A stretch of DNA of 64,000 bases from Flavobacterium profundi. GTDB taxonomy: Bacteria > Bacteroidota > Bacteroidia > Flavobacteriales > Flavobacteriaceae. A model generated the notes under the pieces. It saw only the letters and a list, made by a program, of their open reading frames with translations. It was not told where the DNA came from and did no database searches. This document shows, in pieces, positions 8,258-17,412 of the stretch. Every line of letters starts with the position of its first letter. The stretch's first letter is position 1. The stretch lies in assembly GCF_006491645.1 (NCBI RefSeq), contig NZ_VDCZ01000012.1, positions 1-64,000 of the forward strand, written 5' to 3'. A program made the position numbers and the translations under genes.

Positions 8258-8989
8258 TTACATTTTATGTACAATGAAAATGCAAGGTCGCTTATGTAAG
8301 TCGACCTTGTTTTTTTTCCACTCTGCTACAGTTCTAGTCTTAATAAATTCTGTAGGAAGTGTAATATCGCAAGCAATACATAAATGTGTATTTGGTTGTA
8401 ATAGTTGTAATAAATCGTCCACTAATTTATTGTTTCGATACGGAGTCTCAATAAAAAGTTGGGATTGATTTTTTTCTTGTGATATACGTTCTAGGTACTT
8501 TACTTCGTTTTTCTTTTCATTTGCATCTATGGGTAAATAACCATTAAAAGCAAAACTTTGTCCGTTCATACCACTCGCCATTAAAGCTAATAAAATAGAA
8601 CTTGGACCTACTAAGGGAACTACTTGAATCCCTTTTTCATGAGCTAATTTTACAATAACAGCACCTGGATCGGCTATACCAGGACAACCAGATTCGCTTA
8701 ATAAACCTACGTTTTTACCTTCCAATAAAGGTTTAATCATAGTGTAATGTTCAGAAACCTCTGTATGCTTGTTTAATAATGAAAGTTTTAAATCGGATTG
8801 TTTTTTTTCAGGTTGTATTATTTTTACAAAGCGACGCGCTGTTTTTTCATTTTCTACGATGTAATCGTCAATAAAATCAATACTTCTTTTAATAGTTTGA
8901 GGTAATACGTCTTCAGGAACTACAGTTGTTTCTCCTGGATTAGATAAAGTACAAGGAATCAAATAGAGTTTTCCAAAAGAGGTATTCAT
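8258..8989 (-). CDS. RsmI-like SAM-dependent methyltransferase (tetrapyrrole methylase fold)
   Basis: Belongs to the tetrapyrrole-methylase superfamily and resembles RsmI, the 16S rRNA C1402 2'-O-methyltransferase. Conserved pieces are LYLIPCTLS near the N-terminus, LLSESGCPGIADPGA at about 96-110, VPLVGPSSILLALMASG at about 124-140 and QLFIETPYRN at about 176-185. At 243 residues it is a Bacteroidota paralogue rather than certain RsmI; the exact target is unknown. It is four bases from the convergent gene at 8253 and three bases after the phosphatase gene, so it is probably co-transcribed with dnaA. Confidence 0.8.
   Translation of the reverse strand: MNTSFGKLYLIPCTLSNPGETTVVPEDVLPQTIKRSIDFIDDYIVENEKTARRFVKIIQPEKKQSDLKLSLLNKHTEVSEHYTMIKPLLEGKNVGLLSESGCPGIADPGAVIVKLAHEKGIQVVPLVGPSSILLALMASGMNGQSFAFNGYLPIDANEKKNEVKYLERISQEKNQSQLFIETPYRNNKLVDDLLQLLQPNTHLCIACDITLPTEFIKTRTVAEWKKNKVDLHKRPCIFIVHKM
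8283..8318 (+). terminator. Rho-independent terminator for the lysozyme-fold gene, inside the convergent CDS
   Basis: CAAGGTCGCTTA (8283-8294) pairs with TAAG-T-CGACCTTG (8297-8309) around a two-base loop with one bulged T. Nine T residues follow (8310-8318). The T-tract is only on the + side, so it serves the + strand gene ending at 8253, although it lies in the last 20 codons of the minus-strand methyltransferase gene. Confidence 0.8.
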
Positions 8990-8992
8990 AGT

Positions 8993-9448
8993 TTACTTTA
9001 TTTTTTTTGCAATGACATCGCATGCTTTGTCTAACATTTGGTAAACATTTTCAAATCCTTCTTCTCCTCCATAATAAGGATCAGGTACTTCAACGTTTTC
9101 ATTAGGAAAAAGCTCATTTAAAATTAATTTTACTTTGGCTTTCGCTTCTGAATCAGGGGCTAATTGAAGAATATTTTTGTAATTTGACATATCCATTGCA
9201 TAAATAAAATCAAATTGTTCAAAATGTTTTGCTGTAAAATGTTGGGCTCTCTGGTCGGTAATATCAATTCCATATTTTTTAGCAATGGCAATCGAACGTT
9301 TGTCTGGTAGTTGTCCTACATGCCAATCTCCTGTTCCAGCTGAGTCTACTACAAATTGATCTTTAGGTAGTTTGCTTTTTAAAATACCTTCTGCCAATGG
9401 TGAACGACAGATATTTCCTAAGCAAACCATTAAGATTTTTGGAGCCAT
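8993..9448 (-). CDS. Low-molecular-weight protein-tyrosine phosphatase
   Basis: Cytoplasmic phosphatase of the LMW-PTP family (151 residues, normal length). The P-loop CLGNICRS has the nucleophile Cys9 and Arg15, and the general acid Asp lies in PDPYYGG near residue 120. Bacterial members dephosphorylate tyrosine kinases of polysaccharide export or arginine-phosphorylated proteins; there is no kinase next to this one. It lies three bases after dnaA, a common arrangement in flavobacteria as far as I recall. Confidence 0.93.
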   Translation of the reverse strand: MAPKILMVCLGNICRSPLAEGILKSKLPKDQFVVDSAGTGDWHVGQLPDKRSIAIAKKYGIDITDQRAQHFTAKHFEQFDFIYAMDMSNYKNILQLAPDSEAKAKVKLILNELFPNENVEVPDPYYGGEEGFENVYQMLDKACDVIAKKIK

Positions 9449-9451
9449 TTT

Positions 9452-10879
9452 TTATAAAGAAAGTTTTTTATTAATATCGTCGACAAACTTTCTGAATTGT
9501 TTGTCGGTTGTGACTAAGTTATCGACTGTTTTACAAGCATGCAATACAGTAGCGTGGTCTCTATCTCCAATTTGATTTCCAATGTTAGCTAAGGAAGACT
9601 TAGTGTATTTTTTTGCAAAAAACATGGCCAATTGTCTGGCTTGTACCACATGTCTTTTTCTTGTTTTAGATTGAAGTGTTTCAATGTCTAATTGGAAATA
9701 ATCGGATACGATTTTTTGAATATAGTCGATAGAAATTTCTCTTTTTACATTTTTTACAAACTTTTCAACTACTTGTTTTGCTAATTCAATAGTCACTTCC
9801 CGTTTGTTGAAAGAAGATTGAGCAATTAATGAAATGATAGCGCCTTCTAATTCTCTTACGTTACTTTTGATGTTTTTAGCAACATATTCAATGATTTCTT
9901 CAGGCATTTCAACACCATCTCTATATAAAATATTTTTTAAAATAGAAATTCTTGTTTCGTAATCAGGCTGATGTAATTCAGCAGACAATCCCCATTTAAA
10001 TCGAGAAAGTAAACGTTGTTCAATATCTTGCATGTCTACCGGAGCTTTGTCAGAAGTTAAAATAACTTGTTTTCCGTTTTGATGCAGATGGTTGAATATG
10101 TGGAAGAATACATCTTGAGTTCCAGATTTTCCTGATAAAAATTGAACATCATCTATAATAAGAACGTCAATTAATTGGTAAAAATGGATGAAGTCATTTC
10201 TTGTATTTTTCTTAACCGAATCGATATATTGTTGGGTGAAAATTTCAGCTGAAATATATAAAACTGTTTTTTCAGGGAATTTATCTTTTATTTCCACACC
10301 AATGGCATGAGCTAAGTGGGTTTTACCTAAACCTACACCGCCAAAAATTAATAATGGATTAAAAGAAGTTCCACCTGGTTTATTGGCTACTGCCATTCCA
10401 GCACTACGAGCCAATCGGTTGGAATCACCTTCTAAAAAATTATCAAAACTGTAATTCGCATTTAATTGCGAATCAATATTAATATTTCTAATTCCAGGAA
10501 TGATAAAAGGATTTTTTAATTCTGGATTTTTTTGAACAATAGGAACATCAACTTCTTGCGTTTTTACCGCCTGACGATTGTTACTAGGAATTTGTTCAGT
10601 GAATGGAAGTTTGTTCCCGTAGGTGTTTTCCATTTTAATTTTATAAAGCAACTTTGCGCTTTGTCCTAACTCTTTTGTTAGGGCTACTTTTAAAAGCTTT
10701 ACATAGTGCTCTTCTAACCATTCATAAAAAAATTTACTAGGTACTTGGATAGAAAGTGCGTTATCATTAAGGTCAACTGCCTGTATCGGTTCAAACCATG
10801 TTTTATAGGCTTGTTCCTGTATGTTATCTTTTATAAACAACAGACAATTTTTCCATACTGATTGCGCAGTTTTATCCAT
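9452..10879 (-). CDS. dnaA: Chromosomal replication initiator DnaA
   Basis: ATP-dependent initiator that melts oriC. Domain I (1-80) is followed by a linker. The AAA+ domain III has Walker A GGVGLGKTH at 180-188 and Walker B IIDDVQF near 245. Domain IV carries the DnaA-box signature DRDHATVLHA near 447. The length of 475 is normal. The 199 bases upstream show no cluster of TTATCCACA boxes (one weak match, TTGTTCACA on the minus strand at 10973-10981), so oriC is not evident here. The leftward operon continues with the phosphatase and the methyltransferase. Confidence 0.98.
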   Translation of the reverse strand: MDKTAQSVWKNCLLFIKDNIQEQAYKTWFEPIQAVDLNDNALSIQVPSKFFYEWLEEHYVKLLKVALTKELGQSAKLLYKIKMENTYGNKLPFTEQIPSNNRQAVKTQEVDVPIVQKNPELKNPFIIPGIRNINIDSQLNANYSFDNFLEGDSNRLARSAGMAVANKPGGTSFNPLLIFGGVGLGKTHLAHAIGVEIKDKFPEKTVLYISAEIFTQQYIDSVKKNTRNDFIHFYQLIDVLIIDDVQFLSGKSGTQDVFFHIFNHLHQNGKQVILTSDKAPVDMQDIEQRLLSRFKWGLSAELHQPDYETRISILKNILYRDGVEMPEEIIEYVAKNIKSNVRELEGAIISLIAQSSFNKREVTIELAKQVVEKFVKNVKREISIDYIQKIVSDYFQLDIETLQSKTRKRHVVQARQLAMFFAKKYTKSSLANIGNQIGDRDHATVLHACKTVDNLVTTDKQFRKFVDDINKKLSL

Positions 10880-11078
10880 ATATTTGTTTTTTTTTATAAT
10901 TATTTAGCTTTTTATAGTAGTTGTCTTACAAAGATGAATGAGTTAATAGCTTTGTAAACGGGAGAACAAATATGTGAACAATTTTTGGTAAAAAAAAACA
11001 AAAACGCTATTGATTTTTAAAAAAAAATATTGTAAGCCTGTAAAGGGTTGCTTAACGTTAAATTAAGATGTATTTAAT

Positions 11079-11480
11079 ATGAGAGAATATCAGTTTGAAG
11101 TGCGTGTAAGATATGCTGAAACAGATCAAATGGGAGTAGTGTATCATGGTAATTATGCGCAATACTTTGAAATGGGAAGAGTAGAATGGCTAAGAAACTT
11201 AGGGGTTTCATATAAATGGATGGAAGAAAACGGGATTATGTTACCAGTGGTTTCTTTGCAAATGAATTATAAGAAGCCAGCGCGTTATGATGATGTGTTA
11301 ACTGTGAAAACAATCTTCAAAAGTCAAACCTCTGTTAAGATAGAATTTGATTATGAAATTTATAATGATAAGGAAGAGTTATTAACAACGGGTTATTCTA
11401 TGTTAGTATTTGTAAACATGAAAACAGGCAGGCCAACTTTACCTCCAGATTATGTAAGTGAGCGAATAAAACAGCTGTAG
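11079..11480 (+). CDS. YbgC/4HBT-type acyl-CoA thioesterase
   Basis: A 133-residue hot-dog-fold thioesterase hydrolysing acyl-CoA or acyl-ACP. The 4-hydroxybenzoyl-CoA thioesterase signature is clear: YAETDQMGVVYHGNYAQYFE (residues 13-32), with the catalytic Asp in TDQMG. It starts with ATG at 11079, divergent from dnaA. It ends four bases before the convergent YigZ-family gene. No Tol-Pal genes are nearby, so a YbgC role is not implied. Confidence 0.88.
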   Translation: MREYQFEVRVRYAETDQMGVVYHGNYAQYFEMGRVEWLRNLGVSYKWMEENGIMLPVVSLQMNYKKPARYDDVLTVKTIFKSQTSVKIEFDYEIYNDKEELLTTGYSMLVFVNMKTGRPTLPPDYVSERIKQL

Positions 11481-11484
11481 TTTT

Positions 11485-12105
11485 TTAAGTTGTTATTTTT
11501 TTACAGTCTATTTCAAATAAAGACTCAAATAATGCTGTGATTTTTGTTTCGTTTTGTTTTCGAGTTGCAATTTCAATTTGGCAGTTCATTTCCATTTTTT
11601 GTGAAATAATTTGTAATTGGTGTTCTTTAATCACACGCATTACTTTATTCATGTTTTTATAATCAAAAGTGATGAGAAAATGAACGTCAATCGTTTTTTC
11701 AACAATAGTTGCATTTTCAAGTGCCAATTGAGCTGCTATTTTATATGCTGAAATTAAACCGCCTACACCTAATTTAACGCCTCCAAAATAGCGAACTACT
11801 ACTATTAAAATATTGGTTACATCAAAAGATTGGATTTGACCATATATTGGAGCGCCAGCACTGTTATTAGGTTCTCCATCATCATTAGCGCGGTAATATT
11901 TGTTTTCTGTACCAATTTGAAATGCATAACACCAATGTCTGGCAGCATGATGTTGTTTCTTTAATTCCGAGATGTGTTCTTTTATTTGTTCTTCATTCGT
12001 AACAGGAAATGCATAACCATAAAATTTGCTATTTTTTTCTTTGAAGAGTACTTCTTCAGATGGAATTTCAATTGTTTTATAAGTGTCGGTGTCAGTTAAA
12101 CTCAT
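11485..12105 (-). CDS. YigZ/IMPACT family protein (UPF0029)
   Basis: A 206-residue member of the conserved YigZ family, an RNase PH/ribosomal S5-like fold of unclear biochemical role; eukaryotic IMPACT regulates eIF2-kinase signalling. Conserved blocks are AARHWCYAFQIG, RANDDGEPNNSAGAPI and VVRYFGGVKLGVGGLISAY, followed by a C-terminal DUF1949-like ferredoxin fold. It is the last gene of the leftward ribD operon and begins one base before the EamA stop. Confidence 0.9.
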   Translation of the reverse strand: MSLTDTDTYKTIEIPSEEVLFKEKNSKFYGYAFPVTNEEQIKEHISELKKQHHAARHWCYAFQIGTENKYYRANDDGEPNNSAGAPIYGQIQSFDVTNILIVVVRYFGGVKLGVGGLISAYKIAAQLALENATIVEKTIDVHFLITFDYKNMNKVMRVIKEHQLQIISQKMEMNCQIEIATRKQNETKITALFESLFEIDCKKITT

Positions 12106-12963
12106 TTAAAAAGATACTAATACTAATGCCAGTATCGCTAAGGCAATACCTACATAATTTTGTTTTTTTAATTTTTCTTTGAATAAAAGAAGTCCAATTA
12201 ATGTGGTCAACAAAATTACGCCAATATTTATTAATGTGAACAAAGTTGCGCTTTGAATTTTTTCATTTTGCAAGGCACGGATTAGAAAATACATGGAAAA
12301 ATAATTAGGAATACCTAAAGCAATGCCGCCAATTAAGTTTTTAAAGTGAAATTCAAATTGGTTTTTATAATGTTGGTAAACGAAAACCAAGCAGCCTACT
12401 AAAAAAGCACTTAGGAAGGTGAAAGAAGAAAACAAGCTGGTATCAGCTAAAGGTACTTTTGTTTTTTGAATAAAATGAATGCTGGTATCAATAATTCCTG
12501 AACCAAAAAAAAGTAATATAGGAAACATGAAATTAGTGGTTTCAATAGTGGTTGTGCTTTTTTTGGTCGTAAAATAAACCGCAAATAAGGCTGTTCCGAT
12601 TCCTATAGCTTTTAAAAAACCAATACTTTCTTTAAAGAATAGAAGCCCGAATAAAACAGGTATTATCAAGGACATTTTACTAGCTACAGAGGCTACAGAA
12701 ACGCCATTGAGTTGCGAAGTTTTTCCCATAGTAAAAAAAATAGCTATGAAAAGACTTCCTAGATACATGCAATATAATAACCAGGGTTTTTGCAGTGTTG
12801 TCGCTATAGAAATGGATTGCTCAGTAGTGTAGATGCCTACTATAAAAGCTACGATGTAATTGCAAACAATAGCTTGAAATGTATTGATGTTATATTTGGT
12901 AAAATATTTAAAAACAACAAATAAAAGCACAGAGAAAAAAATAGCCCAAAAAAGAGAAATCAT
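12106..12963 (-). CDS. EamA/DMT-superfamily transporter
   Basis: A ten-helix inner-membrane permease of the drug/metabolite transporter superfamily (285 residues, two EamA repeats). The second repeat closes with LFTLINIGVILLTTLIGLLLFKEKL and a final helix. The substrate is not predictable. The ATG at 12963 overlaps the HAD gene stop by one base (TGATG), which is preferred over a TTG one codon upstream. It is co-transcribed with ribD and the HAD phosphatase; a link to riboflavin metabolites is conceivable but unproven. Confidence 0.85.
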   Translation of the reverse strand: MISLFWAIFFSVLLFVVFKYFTKYNINTFQAIVCNYIVAFIVGIYTTEQSISIATTLQKPWLLYCMYLGSLFIAIFFTMGKTSQLNGVSVASVASKMSLIIPVLFGLLFFKESIGFLKAIGIGTALFAVYFTTKKSTTTIETTNFMFPILLFFGSGIIDTSIHFIQKTKVPLADTSLFSSFTFLSAFLVGCLVFVYQHYKNQFEFHFKNLIGGIALGIPNYFSMYFLIRALQNEKIQSATLFTLINIGVILLTTLIGLLLFKEKLKKQNYVGIALAILALVLVSF

Positions 12964-13568
12964 CAAATGGTTTTTATAAATTCTAGTAAGGACGTAACAT
13001 CTTCAGTTTTTGGGTTAAGGTGCCAAGTTTGTAAACCAGCTTTTTTTGCGCCTTCAATATTTTCTAATTTATCATCTACAAAAAGTGTTTTTTTGGGAAC
13101 CAAATTATGATTACCAATGATGTATTTATAGGTGTTTTCGTCTGGTTTTCTTTTACCAATTTCAAACGAAAAATAGACTTTTTCAAAACAACCATAAAAA
13201 TCACGCGCAAAAGATTGTCCTACTTTGTGTTCAAATTTATCAATATGGGTGGAATCGGTATTGCTGAGTAAAAACAAGCGATATTTGGAAGAAATCATTT
13301 GAAGGAATTCTAATCGATACAAAGGGAAGTCTAATAACAAGGCGTTCCAGGCCTCTCTAATAGTTACTAGATCGGCATTGTGTGTATGTTTCTGAATGCC
13401 TTCGATAAAGGCTAATTCGTCTATTTTGCCTACTTCATATTTTTTATTTAATATATCTAAATCGGAATTCCATTCCTTTACGCCTAGTTGCTCTAAAGCC
13501 CTCTCTGTAGCACCATAATCTAAATTGATGAAAACATCACCAAAATCAAAAATAATTGTATCAATCAT
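12963..13568 (-). CDS. HAD-superfamily (subfamily IA) phosphatase
   Basis: A 201-residue haloacid dehalogenase-like hydrolase. Motif I is DFGDVFINLD (nucleophile Asp8, residues 8-17 region), motif II LLSNTD, motif III Lys in GKRKPD and motif IV FVDDKLENI. The DFGD rather than DxDxT form is the variant seen in YihX-like sugar-phosphate phosphatases. It overlaps ribD by eight bases. Flavobacterial riboflavin synthesis needs a phosphatase for the RibD product, so it is a candidate by context only. Confidence 0.88.
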   Translation of the reverse strand: MIDTIIFDFGDVFINLDYGATERALEQLGVKEWNSDLDILNKKYEVGKIDELAFIEGIQKHTHNADLVTIREAWNALLLDFPLYRLEFLQMISSKYRLFLLSNTDSTHIDKFEHKVGQSFARDFYGCFEKVYFSFEIGKRKPDENTYKYIIGNHNLVPKKTLFVDDKLENIEGAKKAGLQTWHLNPKTEDVTSLLEFIKTI

Positions 13569-14622
13569 GATTTCTGAATAATTTAAGTGTATCGTCCATT
13601 ATGCTAATTGTTTCTAAAGCTGTTGAATTAAGAATCGGGGCTTTAATTCCTGAATTCAATTTTTGATTGCCTTTAAAAACACGAGCTTCGTCCCATAAAT
13701 TTAAATCTATAAAGGATTGCAAGGTTTGACTGCCTCCTTCAATAATTATAGATTGGATTTCTTTTTTGTGCAAACGATTTGTTAAAATTAATAAAAAATC
13801 AGTATTAAAAACAATATTTTCGTAAATAATATTTTCATTTTTTGTTAAAATATCATTTTCTGTAAAGATAATTGTTTTTGTAGTGTTGTCTTTAACTGCA
13901 TAATTATCAGTTATTTTATTGGATTTATCCAATACAATTCGAATGGGATTATTCCCTTTAAAATCACGTGCATTTAACTTTGGATTGTCCTCTAAAACAG
14001 TGGTTGTACCTACTAATATACCTTGTTCTTCAGTTCTCCATTTATGTACCATTTGTCTAGAATAGGGATTGGTTATCCAAACGGGACTTAATTTATGATG
14101 TTCTTTTGTTCTTAAAGAACTATCTGGAGCAATAAAACCGTCTTTACTTTCCGCCCATTTTAAAATAATATAAGGTCTCTTTTTTTGATGAAAAGTAAAA
14201 AAGCGTTTGTTTAACTCGTTGCATTCTTTTTCCAAAACGCCTACTATAACTTCGCAATTATTCTCCCGTAGTTTTTTAATCCCATTTCCTGCTACTTTTG
14301 CAAAAGGATCAATGGTTCCTACTACAACTTTTGGAATTTTATGGGTAATGATTAAATCGGAACAAGGTGGTGTTTTTCCAAAATGACTGCAAGGCTCTAA
14401 ACTAACATAAATAGTTGCTTTGGAAAGTAAGGATTTGTCTTTTACAGATTGAATAGCATGTACTTCAGCATGTGCTTCTCCTGCTTTTCTGTGCCAACCT
14501 TCGCCAATAATTCTATCGTTATACACAATTACACTACCCACAAGTGGATTAGGATATGTGGTTCCTAAACCATTTTTAGCCAGTTGGATGCATCGCTTCA
14601 TGTATAACTCATGTGTATTCAT
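13561..14622 (-). CDS. ribD: Bifunctional riboflavin biosynthesis deaminase/reductase RibD
   Basis: Deaminates the pyrimidine formed by GTP cyclohydrolase II and then reduces its ribosyl side chain. The N-terminal cytidine-deaminase domain has the zinc site His51-Ala-Glu53 with Cys78 and Cys87 (EPCSHFGKTPPC). The C-terminal RibD reductase domain (about 147-353) has PYIILKWAESKDGFI and the NADPH loop EGGSQTL. The 353-residue length is normal. It is the first gene of a four-gene leftward operon. A TACATTTG element ends only four bases before the ATG, so the transcript may have almost no leader. Confidence 0.95.
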   Translation of the reverse strand: MNTHELYMKRCIQLAKNGLGTTYPNPLVGSVIVYNDRIIGEGWHRKAGEAHAEVHAIQSVKDKSLLSKATIYVSLEPCSHFGKTPPCSDLIITHKIPKVVVGTIDPFAKVAGNGIKKLRENNCEVIVGVLEKECNELNKRFFTFHQKKRPYIILKWAESKDGFIAPDSSLRTKEHHKLSPVWITNPYSRQMVHKWRTEEQGILVGTTTVLEDNPKLNARDFKGNNPIRIVLDKSNKITDNYAVKDNTTKTIIFTENDILTKNENIIYENIVFNTDFLLILTNRLHKKEIQSIIIEGGSQTLQSFIDLNLWDEARVFKGNQKLNSGIKAPILNSTALETISIMDDTLKLFRNHD

Positions 14623-14626
14623 CTTA

Positions 14627-14634
14627 CAAATGTA
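14627..14634 (-). promoter_or_regulatory. -7 promoter element for the ribD operon
   Basis: Reads TACATTTG on the minus strand (TAnnTTTG). It lies four bases upstream of the ribD ATG, which predicts a leaderless or nearly leaderless mRNA. Confidence 0.45.
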
Positions 14635-14704
14635 GTATTTTTAATATATATTTTAGAATGGATTTGTGGCAAATTATGTACTTTTACCACACAAATTTGT
14701 AGTT

Positions 14705-15184
14705 ATGATTCTTAGAAAAATCGAACCTAAAGATAATGCACAAATAGCTAAAGTTATTCGTGATGTTTTTGATGAATTAGATGCCCCAAAAGTAGGAACT
14801 GCTTATGCGGATCCTATTTTAGATACTTTGTTTGAAGTGTATCAGCAACCTAGAAGTGTTTATTATGTAGTTGAAAATGAAGGTGTCGTTTTGGGAGGTT
14901 GTGGTATTGCTCCTTTAGAAAATGGAGCAACTCATATTTGCGAATTGCAAAAAATGTATTTCGCACCTGAAATTAGAGGTACGGGAATGGCTAAAACAAT
15001 GATTGAAAATTGTTTGCAATTTGCCAAAGAAAATGATTTTACTCTTTGCTATTTGGAAACCTTGTCTTTTATGAAAGCTGCTCAAAAATTATATACTAAT
15101 TTAGGGTTTAAAGCTATCGATGCTCCTTTAGGTTGTACAGGTCATAGTAGTTGTGAAGTTTGGATGACCAAAGAGTTGCAATAA
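14705..15184 (+). CDS. GNAT-family N-acetyltransferase
   Basis: A 159-residue acetyltransferase with the A-motif MYFAPEIRGTGMAKTMIE (acetyl-CoA binding, about residues 84-101) and the ending SFMKAAQKLYTNLGFK. The ATG at 14705 is preferred over an upstream in-frame GTG because the family N-terminus (MILRKIEPKD) starts there and a TACTTTTA promoter-like element (14679-14686) precedes it. The substrate is unknown. It lies 15 bases upstream of prmC, probably in one transcript; PrmC modifies release factors, but no functional link can be shown. Confidence 0.88.
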   Translation: MILRKIEPKDNAQIAKVIRDVFDELDAPKVGTAYADPILDTLFEVYQQPRSVYYVVENEGVVLGGCGIAPLENGATHICELQKMYFAPEIRGTGMAKTMIENCLQFAKENDFTLCYLETLSFMKAAQKLYTNLGFKAIDAPLGCTGHSSCEVWMTKELQ

Positions 15185-15199
15185 TAGAAATTAAGAAAA

Positions 15200-16048
15200 A
15201 TGCTTTTAAAAGATTATAAAAAAAAATTCATTGCAAATCTTGAACCTTTGTTTGATCCAATGGAATCTGAAAGTTTCTTTTTTCTGATTCTAGATGATTT
15301 GCATCAGATGAAAAGAGTAGATTTGGCTTTACAACCTGATTTTGAAATTTCGGATACCGAACTCTTTAAATGGAATGAAATACTTTTCCAATTAAAAAAA
15401 GAAAAACCAATTCAATATATTTTAGGGGAAACCGAATTTTATGGTTTGCGTTTTTTTGTCAATGAAAACACCTTAATTCCAAGACCAGAAACGGAAGAAT
15501 TGGTACAATGGATTATTGAATCGCAAAATAAATCTTCTCAAGAAATCACTATTTTAGATATAGGAACGGGTTCTGGTTGTATACCCATTGCAATAAAGAA
15601 AAATCTATCGAATGCAAACGTTAGTGCGATAGATGTTTCTAAAGAAGCACTTTTGGTTGCGGAAAGAAATGCTGTTTTAAATGGAGTTGCTGTTCATTTT
15701 ATACATCAAGATATCTTACAAACCGAAGCTTTGGAAACCTTTTACAATGTTATCGTATCCAATCCTCCTTATGTGAGAGATCTTGAAAAAGAGGAAATCA
15801 AGAAAAACGTATTGGATTACGAACCTCATTTGGCATTGTTTGTAACCAATGAGGATGCATTACTTTTTTATCGAAAAATTGCACAATTAGCCAAACATAG
15901 TTTAACACCAAACGGCTATTTGTTTTTTGAAATCAATCAATATCTAGGCTCGGAAACCGTTAGCTTATTGCAAGACTTAGGGTTTCAAAACGTTACATTG
16001 AAAAAAGATATTTACGGAAACGACCGAATGATTCGTTGTACGTTGTAA
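15200..16048 (+). CDS. prmC: Peptide chain release factor N5-glutamine methyltransferase
   Basis: Methylates the GGQ glutamine of release factors RF1 and RF2. The SAM-binding motif I ILDIGTGSGCIPIAI lies at 118-132 and the substrate-glutamine motif NPPY at 188-191. An N-terminal helical domain with LIPRPETEELV at 92-102 is characteristic of PrmC. The length of 282 is normal. It follows the GNAT gene closely and ends four bases before the convergent ABC permease gene. Confidence 0.95.
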   Translation: MLLKDYKKKFIANLEPLFDPMESESFFFLILDDLHQMKRVDLALQPDFEISDTELFKWNEILFQLKKEKPIQYILGETEFYGLRFFVNENTLIPRPETEELVQWIIESQNKSSQEITILDIGTGSGCIPIAIKKNLSNANVSAIDVSKEALLVAERNAVLNGVAVHFIHQDILQTEALETFYNVIVSNPPYVRDLEKEEIKKNVLDYEPHLALFVTNEDALLFYRKIAQLAKHSLTPNGYLFFEINQYLGSETVSLLQDLGFQNVTLKKDIYGNDRMIRCTL

Positions 16049-16051
16049 TTA

Positions 16052-17293
16052 TTACTCGTAACGAAGTGCTTCAACCGGATCTAGTTTAGAGGCTTTAATT
16101 GCTGGATATAAACCTGAAATAATAGTTACAATTAATGTAGTAATAAAAGCTGCAAACATCGCTAACCAAGGAATTACAAAGGAAAATCCAAATAATAATG
16201 CTAATACGGTTCCTAATATAATTCCAAAAATAATTCCTAAAATACCTCCAATTTGACTGATAATAAAAGTTTCTGTGAAGAATTGCCATGCAATCGTGCT
16301 TCTTTTGGCACCAAGTGATTTTCGTATACCAATTTCTCGCGTTCGTTCACTTACCGATACTAACATAATATTCATCAAGGCAATGGTGGAACCAAAAACC
16401 GTAATAGCACCAATAATCACCGCTACTAAGTTAATAACGGCTAAATTTGATCCTAACGTTTGAATTAAATCATCACTGCGTTCAATACCAAAATTATTTT
16501 TTTGAATAGGATTCAAGCGTCTAATTAATCGCATGGTTAAGGTAGCATTGTCAACCGCTTCATCCAGTAACGCTTCGTTATGTACTTTTACATCTAAATC
16601 ATAGTTGATGTTAGGTGCAGAAAAAATGGAACGCGCAATTTGATTGGGAATTAAAACACGTAAATCTTGACTGTTTCCAAAGGTTGAACCTTTTTCCTTT
16701 AGTACACCTATGACTTTAAATTTAGCACCACGAATAGAAATTGTTTTATCTAAAGGATTTTTATCTTTAAACAATCCTTTTTCAAAATCAGAACCTAAAA
16801 TACAGACATAATTGTTGTTGGAAACATCAAAGGAGTTGAAATTTCTTCCTTTAACCACTTCTAATCCTTTATTCGGACAAAAGTTCTCATCCACACCTAC
16901 AATGTTAATTTCTGGATCGGTTTTGTCTCCCTGATACTTTACTTCAATACCACTTGCTGCGGTAAAAGATAAGGAAGTTGTAGTGTAAGGAAAATTGAAT
17001 TTATCTTTAAAGGCTTTAGCCTGCGGATAACTAATAATAGGATTTATTTTTTGATCGGCATCGTTACGATTAATTTGAGCTGAAAAATCATACCGACTTA
17101 TGGAAAATGTATTGGCTCCCATAGAGGCAAAATTGCCAAATAAATTTTTCTCTAAGGCTTTCGTTAAGGTTAAAATACCTACCAAAAAGGTAATTCCTAA
17201 CATAATAATGAAAACCGTTAACGATGTACGCAAAGCTTGACCCTTAATGGAATCGATTGCTATTCTTGTATTTTCTCTAAATAATCCTATCAT
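16052..17293 (-). CDS. ABC transporter permease, MacB/FtsX type
   Basis: An inner-membrane protein of 413 residues with one N-terminal helix (about 20-43), a large periplasmic MacB_PCD domain and three C-terminal helices of the FtsX domain. The cytoplasmic hinge TREIGIRKSLGAKRSTI lies between them. Such proteins act with an ATPase as mechanotransmission pumps for lipoproteins, peptides or toxins. No ATPase gene adjoins it here, so its partner is elsewhere. The heptamer array of the next cassette begins 43 bases upstream of its start. Confidence 0.9.
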   Translation of the reverse strand: MIGLFRENTRIAIDSIKGQALRTSLTVFIIMLGITFLVGILTLTKALEKNLFGNFASMGANTFSISRYDFSAQINRNDADQKINPIISYPQAKAFKDKFNFPYTTTSLSFTAASGIEVKYQGDKTDPEINIVGVDENFCPNKGLEVVKGRNFNSFDVSNNNYVCILGSDFEKGLFKDKNPLDKTISIRGAKFKVIGVLKEKGSTFGNSQDLRVLIPNQIARSIFSAPNINYDLDVKVHNEALLDEAVDNATLTMRLIRRLNPIQKNNFGIERSDDLIQTLGSNLAVINLVAVIIGAITVFGSTIALMNIMLVSVSERTREIGIRKSLGAKRSTIAWQFFTETFIISQIGGILGIIFGIILGTVLALLFGFSFVIPWLAMFAAFITTLIVTIISGLYPAIKASKLDPVEALRYE

Positions 17294-17336
17294 AACGACT
17301 ATTAGACTTTAGAATACAAATTTTGTTACATAAAAA

Positions 17337-17364
17337 TGTAGAATTTAGAATTTAGAATTTAGAA
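17337..17364 (+). repeat. Left heptamer array of the four-helix-bundle cassette (TTTAGAA units)
   Basis: One degenerate unit (TGTAGAA) and three perfect TTTAGAA units in tandem. It is the inverted counterpart of the TTCTAAA array at 17814-17841. Together the two arrays bracket the small gene at 17413-17790. Confidence 0.85.
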
Positions 17365-17412
17365 AAACGATAAAAAGAGTAATTTTATAATTCAAAAAAA
17401 TAAAATTTTTAA

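Noticed and set aside
10973..10981. Single DnaA-box-like site (TTGTTCACA on the minus strand) upstream of dnaA
   Set aside because: Two mismatches to TTATCCACA and no cluster of boxes or AT-rich 13-mers beside it; not enough to call oriC.
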